Shown here piece by piece: positions 16,934 to 25,620 of a stretch of DNA of 64,000 nucleotides; the stretch's first letter is position 1; each line of letters opens with the position of its first letter. A model generated the notes under the pieces. The model did no database searches, was not told where the DNA came from, and saw nothing but the letters and a program-made list of their open reading frames with translations. A program made the position numbers and the translations under genes. This DNA comes from Oscillospiraceae bacterium (GTDB lineage: Bacteria > Bacillota > Clostridia > Oscillospirales > Ruminococcaceae), in contig JAFUOD010000012.1 of NCBI GenBank assembly GCA_017472735.1, positions 1-64,000 of the forward strand. Direction: 5' to 3'.

Positions 16934-19129
16934 TTAAAAAGCAATATGTCCGCTATAGGTCGATTCTACAAAACTCACCGAATCAACAAGCGCAAGAGTT
17001 TCGTAAGCTGCAATTGCCGAATACACTCTGCCCTCGGCAAAGATATATAAAACTCCGTCATGTTCGATCGCCTTGCCAAATTCGAAAGCGGTGTCCATTT
17101 CGTGAATTTCAATATTGCCCACAAGCGTGAACTCGCTGCCGTCAAGCGTATAAAGCGCATAACGATAGCAGAAATCATAACCGTCATAGAACCCGTAAGG
17201 CACGCCGACAATTCCCAAAACATTGTTTACATATAAAACTGTGTTGTCACTTAATGCCTTCGAGGTATATTCGCCCGAATACACTGCCGAATCGCAAATT
17301 GTATAAGCATTTCCGTCATCATCAAATGCAAAGTGTGAAAGTGTTAAGGTGCCGTCAATGTCGGTAAGGGCAACATAACCTTCACCATACTTAACAAAAT
17401 CAACCGACTGCTCTTTGTTTATAACAGGGTCAACCACCAAAGGTGCTGCAGGGTCTCTCAAATCAATTGCGTAGTCTTCTTTTCCCGTGAGGACTAATAC
17501 GCCATCTTCGTTACAGGCAGTTGTTAAAACAGCGGGAAGCTCGCACTTTGAAACCATGTTAAGTGCACTGTCAAAAGCAGTTACAGTGGTAACAAATCCC
17601 TCGGGGCTGTTTTTCAACGTGGATATCACAACAGCACCGCCGATTTCAGTAATGCCGTCTCCGCTTAACGCAACACCCTCGCAAGAGGAATAACTGCCAA
17701 GGCTTACAACGCCCGAGTTAAGGTTGAACATTGAAACAGTAGTTTTGTCAATGCCGTTTGCATTCTCATAACCAAAGGCATAAAAAGCGTTCTCGGTCAT
17801 TAAGAACTTACCCTCATAACCCAAAAGCGCCTGAACGCTTACACCTGCCGATGCCATATCAACGCCTGCAACAACAGTGTAATTAGTGGTGGACATATAA
17901 GAGGGAATTAAAATACTGCTTGCTTCAATATAAATCTTTTCACCGTTTACAGTGTAGCTGGGAACATAGCTCTCCAAATCGTTTACACCGACAATGGGAG
18001 AAAGTCTGTAATCATCATAGCTGGTCACAACATAAACCGCACTGCCCGACTGCTTAACATCAACAAATCTGCCGCTTAAAACATCGGTAGCAAGAAGTGT
18101 TGCCTTACCGTTTGCAATGTCGTAAAGCTTAATTTCAACAGAGTGACGCACTAACGAAGGAACCTCTTCGGTGTAAAGATCGTCCATAAGCTCGTCTAAC
18201 ACTGTTTTGTCGGTCTCTTCTTCTGCAGCAGGGGCTTCTTCATCAGCTTCCGGCAATACTGCCTCATAGGTTTCGGCAGCATAGACCACAGCTAAGCGGT
18301 CGCCGCTTACAAAATAGTTTACAAGCGCTTTCGATTCGTTCTGAGCGCACTCGGGGGCGATAACATCTCCCAAAGCAAGCTCACCGTTTACGGCGCTGAT
18401 AAGTCTGATCGAGTCATGCTCGGTAATAAACGCCTTGCCGCCCTGCATAAAGATGTTGTCGTTCGCGCCAAAGCCGCTAACATCGGGCAAAACCAATTCA
18501 GCTTCGTCTTCAATCGTTACATTCTCTTCATCGGGAGTAACGGCAGGTGCGTCTTCAATAACAACATCGTTATTTTCTTCAACAACAGGAGGCTCTTCCT
18601 CGGTAACGGGGGGCATGGGAATATCCTCAACGCTATCTAAGGTAACAGCAGGCTCATCGTTAGCAGGAGCTACATTATCGGTCTCTCCTTGATTTTCGAG
18701 CTCGTTATATGAATGTTCAATTTCAGCCAGTGCCGAATCAAGATTTTTCTTTTCATCGGTGTTTACATAATACTTTTGGAAGGTCTTGTGAAGCTCGTCA
18801 TAGTTTTCGGCAAAGCTTCCGCCCCGGTTATCGTCTGTAAGTCCGGTGTTGCTGTCAACCGAGGCATATCTTACAAGGCCGAGCACCAAAACTGCACACG
18901 CAGCAACCGACATGATTGCGCGGTAGGCTGCAGAATGGGACTTTTTAGCCTTCACTTCGGTCGTCTTATTTATCTTAGTTTCAGAGGTTACAGCTTCGCT
19001 TACAATAATATTAGAGCGCTTTTTAGAGAACTGTGTATTCTCCTCAAGCATTTTTGCAATATTTTCGGGCTCTAATCTTTCAGGAATCGGCAATTGTTCA
19101 AAAAGCTCGCTGTAAATATTGTTTGCCAT
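16934..19129 (-). CDS. Membrane-anchored beta-propeller protein, probable partner of the adjacent ECF sigma factor
   Basis: 731 residues from ATG 19129 behind GAGGTAAC; a TTG 18 bp upstream is less likely. Order: a cytoplasmic N-terminus of about 70 residues; one membrane segment (about 70-90, AACAVLVLGLV); a Pro/Glu-rich extracellular linker (about 150-215); then a large C-terminal domain of repeated beta strands resembling the Beta_propel (PF09826) family of secreted propellers. It follows the ECF sigma gene by 28 bp in the same operon. That position and single-pass topology are those of an anti-sigma or sensor protein, although no classical zinc anti-sigma motif is visible. Role as a surface sensor is inferred. 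Confidence 0.75.
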   Translation of the reverse strand: MANNIYSELFEQLPIPERLEPENIAKMLEENTQFSKKRSNIIVSEAVTSETKINKTTEVKAKKSHSAAYRAIMSVAACAVLVLGLVRYASVDSNTGLTDDNRGGSFAENYDELHKTFQKYYVNTDEKKNLDSALAEIEHSYNELENQGETDNVAPANDEPAVTLDSVEDIPMPPVTEEEPPVVEENNDVVIEDAPAVTPDEENVTIEDEAELVLPDVSGFGANDNIFMQGGKAFITEHDSIRLISAVNGELALGDVIAPECAQNESKALVNYFVSGDRLAVVYAAETYEAVLPEADEEAPAAEEETDKTVLDELMDDLYTEEVPSLVRHSVEIKLYDIANGKATLLATDVLSGRFVDVKQSGSAVYVVTSYDDYRLSPIVGVNDLESYVPSYTVNGEKIYIEASSILIPSYMSTTNYTVVAGVDMASAGVSVQALLGYEGKFLMTENAFYAFGYENANGIDKTTVSMFNLNSGVVSLGSYSSCEGVALSGDGITEIGGAVVISTLKNSPEGFVTTVTAFDSALNMVSKCELPAVLTTACNEDGVLVLTGKEDYAIDLRDPAAPLVVDPVINKEQSVDFVKYGEGYVALTDIDGTLTLSHFAFDDDGNAYTICDSAVYSGEYTSKALSDNTVLYVNNVLGIVGVPYGFYDGYDFCYRYALYTLDGSEFTLVGNIEIHEMDTAFEFGKAIEHDGVLYIFAEGRVYSAIAAYETLALVDSVSFVESTYSGHIAF

Positions 19130-19157
19130 GCTGTTACCTCCTTTCAAAATTACTTGG

Positions 19158-19706
19158 TTAAAAATCTTCTTCTATAAGTTTTCTCAGCTTGGTCTTTCCT
19201 CGTGCCAAATAGGTTCGCACGGTTGCTGAGTTTATTCCTGTTATTTTTGCTATTTCATCGCTGGTATATCCATAAATGGAGCTTAGCGAGAAACATATCT
19301 TTTCGTTCTGCGACAGGCTTTCAATGTGGTCGAGAAGCTCTATCCCCTCGTACTTCGAGTCTTTATAAGGAATGTCCATCTGCTTGTCTTCGTCATCATC
19401 GTCATATAAAGACATTGACATCAGATTTTCACGCTCACGGACATATTCCGCCTGCTTGCGCTTGATTTTGGCTGTTAAAATTCTTATCATCCAGCCTTTA
19501 AACGCCTCTTCATTCTTAAGGTTCTTAATGCCCGAGAATGCATCCAAAACAGCGTCGCTCACAGCGTCTGCAGCGTCGTCCTGATTGTTAAGGTTACAAA
19601 GCGCATAATAGTATAATTCCTTATATATAGCCGAATATAACTCGGCAAAAGCCTTGCTGTCGCCCTTCTTCGCTTTAGATACAAGCTCGGAAAAGCCGGA
19701 TTTCAT
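19158..19706 (-). CDS. ECF-type RNA polymerase sigma-70 factor
   Basis: 182 residues from ATG 19706 behind CGAGGTGAG. Region 2 (about 15-85) contains DAADAVSDAVLDAFSG and FKGWMIRI, and region 4 (about 115-175) contains the helix-turn-helix YGYTSDEIAKITG followed by SATVRTYLARGK. There is no region 3, which is typical of ECF factors. It is first in a two-gene operon with a membrane beta-propeller protein, the usual sigma/anti-sigma arrangement. A 10-bp inverted repeat lies 27-61 bp upstream. Confidence 0.92.
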   Translation of the reverse strand: MKSGFSELVSKAKKGDSKAFAELYSAIYKELYYYALCNLNNQDDAADAVSDAVLDAFSGIKNLKNEEAFKGWMIRILTAKIKRKQAEYVRERENLMSMSLYDDDDEDKQMDIPYKDSKYEGIELLDHIESLSQNEKICFSLSSIYGYTSDEIAKITGINSATVRTYLARGKTKLRKLIEEDF

Positions 19707-20030
19707 TCTCTCACCTCGAATCGAATGACCCGACTATACAGACTTATGGCTTAGCCTTCTGTATAGTAAGTGTCAAAAATAAACGTTTTTGTTGCAGTCA
19801 CTATGAAAAAAATTTTCTTCAAATTGCCTTTAATTTCGCCGTTTTGCACAATACCCTTGGGCGTGAAAACATAGTAACCCAATATAAAGTTTATTATACA
19901 CTAAAATCGACACAATTACAAGACAAATGACGAAAAAAGCAACCGCATAAAAAGCGGGCGCCACGAAACCGCACTCTGCCCCTCTCGGGGCAGGCGCGGC
20001 TCCACGCCGCCCTTCGCCTGACTTAAAAAA
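19707..20030 (-). promoter_or_regulatory. Intergenic region upstream of the ECF sigma gene, with a 10-bp inverted repeat
   Basis: No gene is seen. The arms actatacaga (19733-19742) and tctgtatagt (19758-19767) form a perfect 10-bp inverted repeat with a 15-bp loop, just ahead of the sigma gene. It could be an operator or a leader hairpin. A tgcaac motif further upstream on the minus strand (about 19790-19795) resembles an ECF -35 element, which would fit autoregulation, but this is weak. The far end (19950-20022) is a GC-rich hairpin island. Confidence 0.5.
19950..20022. repeat. GC-rich hairpin island A
   Basis: Contains gcgggcgcc, ctgcccctctcggggcag and gcggc..cacgccgc palindromes. It shares the ccgcactctgccc...ggcaggcgcggc segment and a cgcctgac end with island C at 51018. 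It lies next to the stop of the nucleosidase gene. Confidence 0.65.
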
Positions 20031-20711
20031 CTATACTCTCTCAATTATCTTTAAAAGTGTGCTTATGCAAACAAGCGCCGCTTCGCTTATCATGTTTGCA
20101 AACTCGTCGGCACCGCCCGAAACGCTATCCGATACCGCCTTGATCAAAAGTGCAGGCACGCCGTTTCGGTTTGCCGTTAAAAGAATCCCCGCAGATTCCA
20201 TTTCGCAAATATGTGCGCCGAATTTTTCGTTAAGCTCACGCTTTTTATCGGGGTCGCCCACAAACTTGTCGGCAGAGGCGCATATGACCCTCATAAGCGT
20301 CGGCTCGACCTCGCAGGCTTTATCTACCAAGCTCTTTTCAGCAGGAATGTAAATGTCGGGATATTCCAAATATCTTCCGACCTCGCAGTTATCAATTTCC
20401 GAGGTATCGAAATCGTAATGTACGACTTTTTCAACAACTGCCGTTCTGGTAACCGACATTTCATCGGTAAGCCCTCCGCAAACGCCGAAGTTGACTATCA
20501 TCTCGCAACCGTATTTGCTTATTAAAAGCTGAGTTGACGATGCCGCAGATATCTCACCTGCGCCGCTTTGAGTTACATAAAGCGAATGCCCGTTAACCTC
20601 GTAAGCCTTAATTTCATAGCCTGCAAGGTTTTCAACACTTATGGGCTTGCCCATTTTTTCAAGCAGTGCGCCAATCTCTTGTGCAACCGCAACGATCATG
20701 CCAATGTTCAT
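20031..20711 (-). CDS. MTA/SAH nucleosidase-like phosphorylase-superfamily enzyme
   Basis: 226 residues from ATG 20711. Seen: N-terminal MIVAVAQEIGAL, the central TQSGAGEISAA and NFGVCGGL glycine motifs, EMESAG near residue 175 (the catalytic-pocket Glu of MTA/SAH nucleosidases) and AVSDS with the catalytic Asp near residue 197. The length matches MtnN (about 230). Expected reaction: hydrolysis of methylthioadenosine and S-adenosylhomocysteine to adenine plus thioribose or ribosyl-homocysteine. Another purine nucleoside is possible. The start overlaps the GNAT stop by 4 nt (ATGA), so the pair is translationally coupled. Confidence 0.82.
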   Translation of the reverse strand: MNIGMIVAVAQEIGALLEKMGKPISVENLAGYEIKAYEVNGHSLYVTQSGAGEISAASSTQLLISKYGCEMIVNFGVCGGLTDEMSVTRTAVVEKVVHYDFDTSEIDNCEVGRYLEYPDIYIPAEKSLVDKACEVEPTLMRVICASADKFVGDPDKKRELNEKFGAHICEMESAGILLTANRNGVPALLIKAVSDSVSGGADEFANMISEAALVCISTLLKIIERV

Positions 20712-21190
20712 TTTTCTTCCTCCAAAATATGTTCCATAAATATCCTCTGAGGTTTAAGCCCCTTTGCCTTATAAAACTCCATTGCGCTGTCGTTGCCGCA
20801 CCACACGTTAAGGGTTACATTATAGCAATCGGTCTTTTTAGCGAGGGCTAACACAGCTTCATAAAGCGCCGAGCCTATGTGCTCGCCGCGGTGATTCTCA
20901 TCAATACACAAATCGTCGATATAAAGCGATTTGATGTCTGTAAGCAAGAGGTCTCCCACCGCCTGCTTAAAAACGCAAAAGGCATAGCCCAAAACATTGT
21001 CGTTATCATCAGCCGCCACTAAAATCGGGCGAATGGGGTCGCAAAGAATTTCTTCCAGCTCTTTAGCGGAATATTTTGTTGTTGTGGGCTTAAAAATGTC
21101 GGGGCGGATATCATAGTGCACACCGTGGACCTGACGCAAAAGTTCCATCAGCATGGGTATATCTTTAGTTTGTGCATATCTGATCGTCAA
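20708..21190 (-). CDS. GNAT-family N-acetyltransferase
   Basis: 160 residues. The start is TTG 21190, supported by GAAAGGAAG eight bases upstream; the next ATG is 12 codons in. Motif A appears as LCIDENHRGEHIGSALYEA, preceded by the strand DIKSLYIDD, and the final strand has AMEFYKAKGL. The substrate is unknown. It overlaps the nucleosidase gene by 4 nt. Island B lies just upstream. Confidence 0.85.
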   Translation of the reverse strand: MTIRYAQTKDIPMLMELLRQVHGVHYDIRPDIFKPTTTKYSAKELEEILCDPIRPILVAADDNDNVLGYAFCVFKQAVGDLLLTDIKSLYIDDLCIDENHRGEHIGSALYEAVLALAKKTDCYNVTLNVWCGNDSAMEFYKAKGLKPQRIFMEHILEEEK

Positions 21191-21234
21191 GGTTAAGACT
21201 TCCTTTCTTTAACGGGGTATCAAAGGCAAAAGTG

Positions 21235-21350
21235 AGCAGGGGCGAAGCCCTGCCACCCGCCTGCCGGCGGGTGGCTAAGGCGGCGCTTTGCGCCGCCTCC
21301 CCGTGCGCCCCTTGGGCGCACGGGGAGGGCTTCGCCCTCGCAGGCAGTGA
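21235..21350. repeat. GC-rich hairpin island B
   Basis: A chain of near-perfect stem-loops: ggcgaagcc, gccacccgcc/ggcgggtggc, ggcggcg/cgccgcc, ccccgtgcgccc/gggcgcacgggg and gggcttcgccc. It is far more GC-rich than the flanks and sits between the GNAT and Gfo/Idh genes. Confidence 0.7.
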
Positions 21351-21371
21351 TGTTTTTATCGATCCTGCAAA

Positions 21372-22334
21372 TTACTTCTTCGTCTTATAGATCTTATCAA
21401 ACATCTTACAGCAGCGAATTGTTGTTAAATGCGGCACAGTGTCGCTTTCAAGCTTGCCCTCGCGCACACAGCGCATGGCTTCCATTGCCTCATATACAAA
21501 GCCGTTTTGGGTTTTGTCGTCAGTAAAATGCTCGACCACTTGGCGGTTTGTGTTATACAAATACGCCTCCGTGGCAAAGTGGATAAGCGGCACGATGATA
21601 AGCCCTTTATCGCCCGAAATAACGAGCCTTTCTTCCATCATTTCAGATAAGCTGGCACCAAGCGATGCAATTGCATTTTCAAATCTTAATGTCACATGCT
21701 CGCAAATATCAACACCCGTATCCGACCAAATGACCTCGGGCTTGATGTCCAAAACATCCTCACCAAGCATAAATGTCGAAAGCTCATAAGCATAAACGCC
21801 CAGATCATATGCCGCACCGCCGCCCAAATCAGGGTTGTAGAAGCGGTTTTTAGGGTCTTTTCCTGCTGTAAAACCAAGCCGTGCATCAACATATCTTACA
21901 GTGCCTATCCTGCCTTCATCGACCCACTGCTTAGCTTTTTGCATAGGTGGCAGAAATCGGCTCCACATAGCTTCCATCGCAAAAACGCCCTTTTGCTTTG
22001 CGAGTGCGAATGCGGTCTCGGCCTCTTCAGAGGTCGTAAACATAGCCTTTTCGCATAAAACCGGCACACCGTAGTTTAGGCACATCATGGTAAGCTCATA
22101 GTGCAGTGAGGTCACGGTTGCTATGTAAACGCAGTCGGGCTTTTCGTTTTTTAAAAGCTCCTCATAACCGACGTAATATTTCGGTATACCCTGCTTTTCG
22201 GCAAATTCTTTAAGCCTTGATTCGGTCTTACCTGCAACGGCAATAATCTCGGCATCGCCGATTAGGCGCACAGCTCCGCAGAATTTTTCGGCAATAGATG
22301 CCGCACCCATAATTGCAAACTTGAATTTACTCAT
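21372..22334 (-). CDS. Gfo/Idh/MocA-family oxidoreductase
   Basis: 320 residues from ATG 22334 behind AAGGAGG. The Rossmann half starts with FAIMGAASIAEKF, continues with YIATVTSLHYE and has the family's catalytic EKAMFT (the EKP-type motif, with Ala for Pro). The C-terminal alpha/beta domain includes GGGAAYDLGVYAYE, the usual substrate-side segment with a Tyr or His near the sugar. Family members oxidise or reduce sugars and inositols with NAD(P); the substrate here is unknown. It follows the radical SAM gene by 17 bp in the same direction. Confidence 0.9.
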   Translation of the reverse strand: MSKFKFAIMGAASIAEKFCGAVRLIGDAEIIAVAGKTESRLKEFAEKQGIPKYYVGYEELLKNEKPDCVYIATVTSLHYELTMMCLNYGVPVLCEKAMFTTSEEAETAFALAKQKGVFAMEAMWSRFLPPMQKAKQWVDEGRIGTVRYVDARLGFTAGKDPKNRFYNPDLGGGAAYDLGVYAYELSTFMLGEDVLDIKPEVIWSDTGVDICEHVTLRFENAIASLGASLSEMMEERLVISGDKGLIIVPLIHFATEAYLYNTNRQVVEHFTDDKTQNGFVYEAMEAMRCVREGKLESDTVPHLTTIRCCKMFDKIYKTKK

Positions 22335-22351
22335 GGTCGTTCCTCCTTAAT

Positions 22352-23101
22352 TCATGGTTTATATTTATTAATGATCTCACATATATCATCAACATAAGCA
22401 TTGCCGCCAAGCACTCTGCCGTCAGGCTCAATGCTTATTGCTCTTATATCATTCGGGTCTTCTTCATAAGGATTTTCAAAAACTACATTTGGGTCGAAAT
22501 ACTCGCTCAAATACTTCAGCGCATTTCCGCTTGGAAAAACCACATTGCCGTCAGCCTCGGAAATTCCCATCTGCCTAAACTCGTTTAAAACCTCACGGGT
22601 CTTTTGGTTATAAGAGTTATCATCAGTTTTTGAAACCAGCCAGGCAGGGCTTGTGCGAATCGATACCCCCGCTTTAACCTCTTGTGCAAAGACTTTAACA
22701 GGCTCCAAGGGTATAGTTTCCTGATGAAAAGCATCGACCGAAAGCAAAATATCGTTCACCCCGCTTTTGGCAAGATTTTCGGCAACCTCGGCAATTCTTT
22801 TGCGGTCGGTACTGAAAAAGCCGTTTGTTATTAGCTGCCGTTTCAAGATTCCTACTGCCTTTGCGGTGCTGTGTATTTTACATACCGCCTCGGGGTAAAG
22901 CAACGGCTCACCGCCAAAGGTCATCAGCGATTTTATCTTGTATTCCTCTGCTAACCGATAAACCGCCTTTGCCGCAATGTCTGCGTCAATGCTCTCTCCG
23001 CACATGGCATGGTCTCCCTCAGAGCAGTGCTTGCACCGACCCGTGCAGGCATAAGTTATTACAAGCTCTATTCGGTTAATATTTTTAGTGTAGGGGTTCA
23101 T
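22352..23101 (-). CDS. Radical SAM protein
   Basis: 249 residues from ATG 23101 (GAAAGGGA seven bases upstream), preferred over a TTG 15 bp earlier. The cluster-binding motif is CTGRCKHC (CxxxCxxC) at about residues 18-25, followed by the glycine motif MTFGGEPLLYP. No SPASM cysteine cluster is evident. The C-terminus is short and includes EPDGRVLGGNAYV. The family generates a 5'-deoxyadenosyl radical from SAM; the substrate is unknown and no peptide precursor is apparent nearby. Confidence 0.88.
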   Translation of the reverse strand: MNPYTKNINRIELVITYACTGRCKHCSEGDHAMCGESIDADIAAKAVYRLAEEYKIKSLMTFGGEPLLYPEAVCKIHSTAKAVGILKRQLITNGFFSTDRKRIAEVAENLAKSGVNDILLSVDAFHQETIPLEPVKVFAQEVKAGVSIRTSPAWLVSKTDDNSYNQKTREVLNEFRQMGISEADGNVVFPSGNALKYLSEYFDPNVVFENPYEEDPNDIRAISIEPDGRVLGGNAYVDDICEIINKYKP

Positions 23102-23118
23102 GTCAGTCCCTTTCAATA

Positions 23119-23580
23119 TTACTGACCGGAGTAAAGCCAGCTTGAAGGAACCAAGAACGTATAGGGTGCGGTGGCAATCGCAAATATCAACGCGAACTTG
23201 ATTCTCAGTGGCCTGTCAGCCTTTTTAAACGTAACGAAATAGTTGAATACGAATATCATAACCGCCGAAATCAAAAGTGCAGGAAGCGTTAAATAAAGCT
23301 CGTCGCCCATTCTTCCGACCTCGAAAACAACCACTAAAAACAGCATGTAAGCCGAGCCGATAACATCGGAAAGCAAACCAAACAAAAATATTTTAAAAAT
23401 GTGTTTAACATACCACTGCTTTTTGCTTGCAATTTTTAAGACATACATGCTTACAATCAAAACCAGACTGTCAATTAAAAAGTTGCCGGGCAAAACAATG
23501 AACCAAACCTGCGGGAACAGCAAAAGCATCCAAAGCGGGAACAAAACGTTATAAAGCTTAACTTGCTCTTTTTTATGCAT
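23119..23580 (-). CDS. Small integral membrane protein of unknown function
   Basis: 153 residues from ATG 23580 behind AAGGAGG. Four or five hydrophobic segments are seen (about residues 12-32, 34-50, 60-85, 95-115 and 128-145) with positively charged loops such as KIASKKQW and FKKADRPLRIK. No family is recognised. It lies 19 bp after the RlmD-like gene and 17 bp before the radical SAM gene on the same strand, so it is probably in one operon with both. Confidence 0.75.
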   Translation of the reverse strand: MHKKEQVKLYNVLFPLWMLLLFPQVWFIVLPGNFLIDSLVLIVSMYVLKIASKKQWYVKHIFKIFLFGLLSDVIGSAYMLFLVVVFEVGRMGDELYLTLPALLISAVMIFVFNYFVTFKKADRPLRIKFALIFAIATAPYTFLVPSSWLYSGQ

Positions 23581-23599
23581 AAGCTGCCTCCTTAAAATG

Positions 23600-24772
23600 T
23601 CACTCCGACTTTCTTTCTAGCAAACAAATATTCTCCACATGGCTTGTAAACGGGAACATATCAACAGGCTGGACCTTCTTCACCTTATATCCGCCCTTTA
23701 CAAGCTCTTTTACATCCCTCTCCTGCGTTTCGGGGTTGCAGGATACATACACTATCCTATCCGGCATCATCTTGAGAAGAGATAAAAGTGTTTTCTTATC
23801 ACAGCCTGCGCGCGCAGGGTCGAGCATTACAACATCGGCTCTTTCGCCCTGTTCGGTCAGCTCCTCTAAAAGCCTGCCTGTATCTGAACACACAAAGCCT
23901 ATATTCTTAACGCCGTTGAGCTTTGCGTTTTTCTTGGCGTCCTTAATTGCCGCGGCGTTTGATTCAACGCCCAAAACCTCTTTGCACTTTTTGCTTGCAA
24001 TAAGCCCGATCGTACCAATACCGCAGTAGCAGTCGAGCACCCTTTCATCGCCTTCAAGCGAGGCAAACTCGATTGCCTTTGAATATAGCTTTTCAGTCTG
24101 CACATGGTTTACCTGATAAAACGAGCGTGCCGAGATTGCAAACTTAAGCCCCAAAAGCGTGTCGGTTATCTCGCCTGTGCCGTAAAGCACCTTTTCACTT
24201 TCACCGAGCATCACCTTGCCGGGCGTGGTAGAAATGTTTTGCACAACTGTTTTTATTTCGGGATATTTCTCTGCAAGCTCCCTTGCCAGCTCTTTCCCTT
24301 TCGGAAAAATCGGCGAAGCCGTGACAAAGCATACCATATATTCACCGCTTACTGTGCCTTTTCTAATAAGAACGTGGCGCAAAAGCCCCTTGCCCGAATA
24401 TTCGTCAAACGGCAAAAGCTTATATTTCGGCATCAGGTGGCGAATCGCCCTTATAATTGCGCTCGATCTTTCGTCCTCTAAAAGGCAGTGGTCGCAACTG
24501 ACTATGCCGCCGGTTGTTGATTGATAAATACCGCTGATAATCCTCTTGTTCGGATAAGTAAGCTTAAAAACCTGTGTTGCCTTGTTGCGGTAGTGCTTGG
24601 GGTTATCCATTCCAATAATTTTATCAACATGGCAATACTTTCCGAAAAGCTTTATAATTTTTGCCTGCTTTAAGCTTAGCTGTTCCGAATACTCAAGATT
24701 CATAAGCTGACAGCCCGAGCACTTTTTATATACGGGGCAGATGTTTTCCTGCTGTTTATTTAAATCTTCCAT
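23600..24772 (-). CDS. RlmD/TrmA-type 23S rRNA (uracil-5-)-methyltransferase
   Basis: 390 residues from ATG 24772 behind GAGGATAG. The N-terminus has iron-sulphur cysteines CPVYKKCSGC (residues 12, 18, 21). The methyltransferase half contains the YQVNHVQTEKLY motif, the SAM-binding VLDCYCGIGTIGL, MLDPARAGCD and the catalytic VYVSCNPET loop with the nucleophilic Cys. It belongs to the RumA/RlmD/TrmA family, which makes m5U in rRNA or tRNA. It lacks an obvious TRAM domain, which is found in some members. It is first in a probable operon with a membrane protein and the radical SAM gene. Confidence 0.88.
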   Translation of the reverse strand: MEDLNKQQENICPVYKKCSGCQLMNLEYSEQLSLKQAKIIKLFGKYCHVDKIIGMDNPKHYRNKATQVFKLTYPNKRIISGIYQSTTGGIVSCDHCLLEDERSSAIIRAIRHLMPKYKLLPFDEYSGKGLLRHVLIRKGTVSGEYMVCFVTASPIFPKGKELARELAEKYPEIKTVVQNISTTPGKVMLGESEKVLYGTGEITDTLLGLKFAISARSFYQVNHVQTEKLYSKAIEFASLEGDERVLDCYCGIGTIGLIASKKCKEVLGVESNAAAIKDAKKNAKLNGVKNIGFVCSDTGRLLEELTEQGERADVVMLDPARAGCDKKTLLSLLKMMPDRIVYVSCNPETQERDVKELVKGGYKVKKVQPVDMFPFTSHVENICLLERKSE

Positions 24773-24897
24773 AATTCTATCCTCAAAAATATATTCTTTT
24801 AAAAAATAATATCACACAAGGGCATAAATTACAATTCAATTATTGGGTTTTTGTAAAATTATCGGCATAATTTCATAATTCGGACACATTTATTGCT

Positions 24898-24903
24898 TAT
24901 AAT
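24898..24903 (+). promoter_or_regulatory. Probable -10 element of the OmpR-type two-component operon
   Basis: TATAAT at 24898-24903, 40 bp before the start; the -35 region is weak (ataatt at 24875-24880). Confidence 0.45.
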
Positions 24904-24942
24904 ATAAATTGAACAGATATTTTGTTTCAAGGAGGTTTAAAC

Positions 24943-25620
24943 ATGGCAAAAATTTTGGTTGTAGATGATGAAGTTAAGATTAGAGAAGTTGTTAAAGAAT
25001 ATGCCGTTTTTGAAGGGTACGAGGTTATTGAAGCCGGCGACGGCATGGAAGCGGTCGAAAAGGTCCGTCAGGAAGCCGACAGTATCGACTGCATTATTAT
25101 GGATATTATGATGCCCCGCCTTGACGGCTACTCGGCCTGCAAGGAAATAAAGAAAATTAAGAACATTCCCGTAATTATGCTCTCGGCACGAGGAGAGGAA
25201 TATGACAAGCTTTTCGGCTTCGAGGTTGGCATTGACGACTATGTTGTAAAGCCGTTTTCTCCTAAAGAGCTTATGGCACGAGTAAAAGTTTCGCTTAAGC
25301 GAAGCACAGTGCCCGAAGATGACGGTGTTATCCGTTATAAAGGACTTGTTATAAACTTTGCCGCACGCGATGTTACCATCGACGGCAAGCGTGTGCAGAT
25401 GACGCCCAAGGAATATGACATTTTGTTCTATCTTGCCAAAAACATGAATATTGCCATGAGCCGTGAGAAGCTTTTGGAGGAAGTGTGGGGCTTTGATTTT
25501 TACGGCGATGACAGAACGGTTGACACCCACATTAAAATGCTTCGTAACAGCCTTGGCCCATACCGTGACCTTATTGTTACCTTAAGAGGAATGGGGTATA
25601 AATTTGACGACATCCGTTAA
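24943..25620 (+). CDS. OmpR/PhoB-type response regulator
   Basis: 225 residues from ATG 24943 behind CAAGGAGG. The receiver (1-120) has VVDDE at 6-10, the phospho-acceptor Asp in CIIMDIMMP near residue 54, the Thr/Ser switch in MLSARG and VKPFSP. The C-terminal winged helix (about 130-225) has TPKEYDILFYLAKN and REKLLEEVWG, then DRTVDTHIKMLR. It overlaps the kinase gene by 17 nt. Targets are unknown. Confidence 0.94.
   Translation: MAKILVVDDEVKIREVVKEYAVFEGYEVIEAGDGMEAVEKVRQEADSIDCIIMDIMMPRLDGYSACKEIKKIKNIPVIMLSARGEEYDKLFGFEVGIDDYVVKPFSPKELMARVKVSLKRSTVPEDDGVIRYKGLVINFAARDVTIDGKRVQMTPKEYDILFYLAKNMNIAMSREKLLEEVWGFDFYGDDRTVDTHIKMLRNSLGPYRDLIVTLRGMGYKFDDIR

Noticed and set aside
16445-17050. 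Short frames on both strands over the tRNA region (for example one beginning MVGEDGFEPSK)
   Set aside because: They are translations across tRNA-Tyr and tRNA-Thr and their complements, a well-known false-gene pattern.
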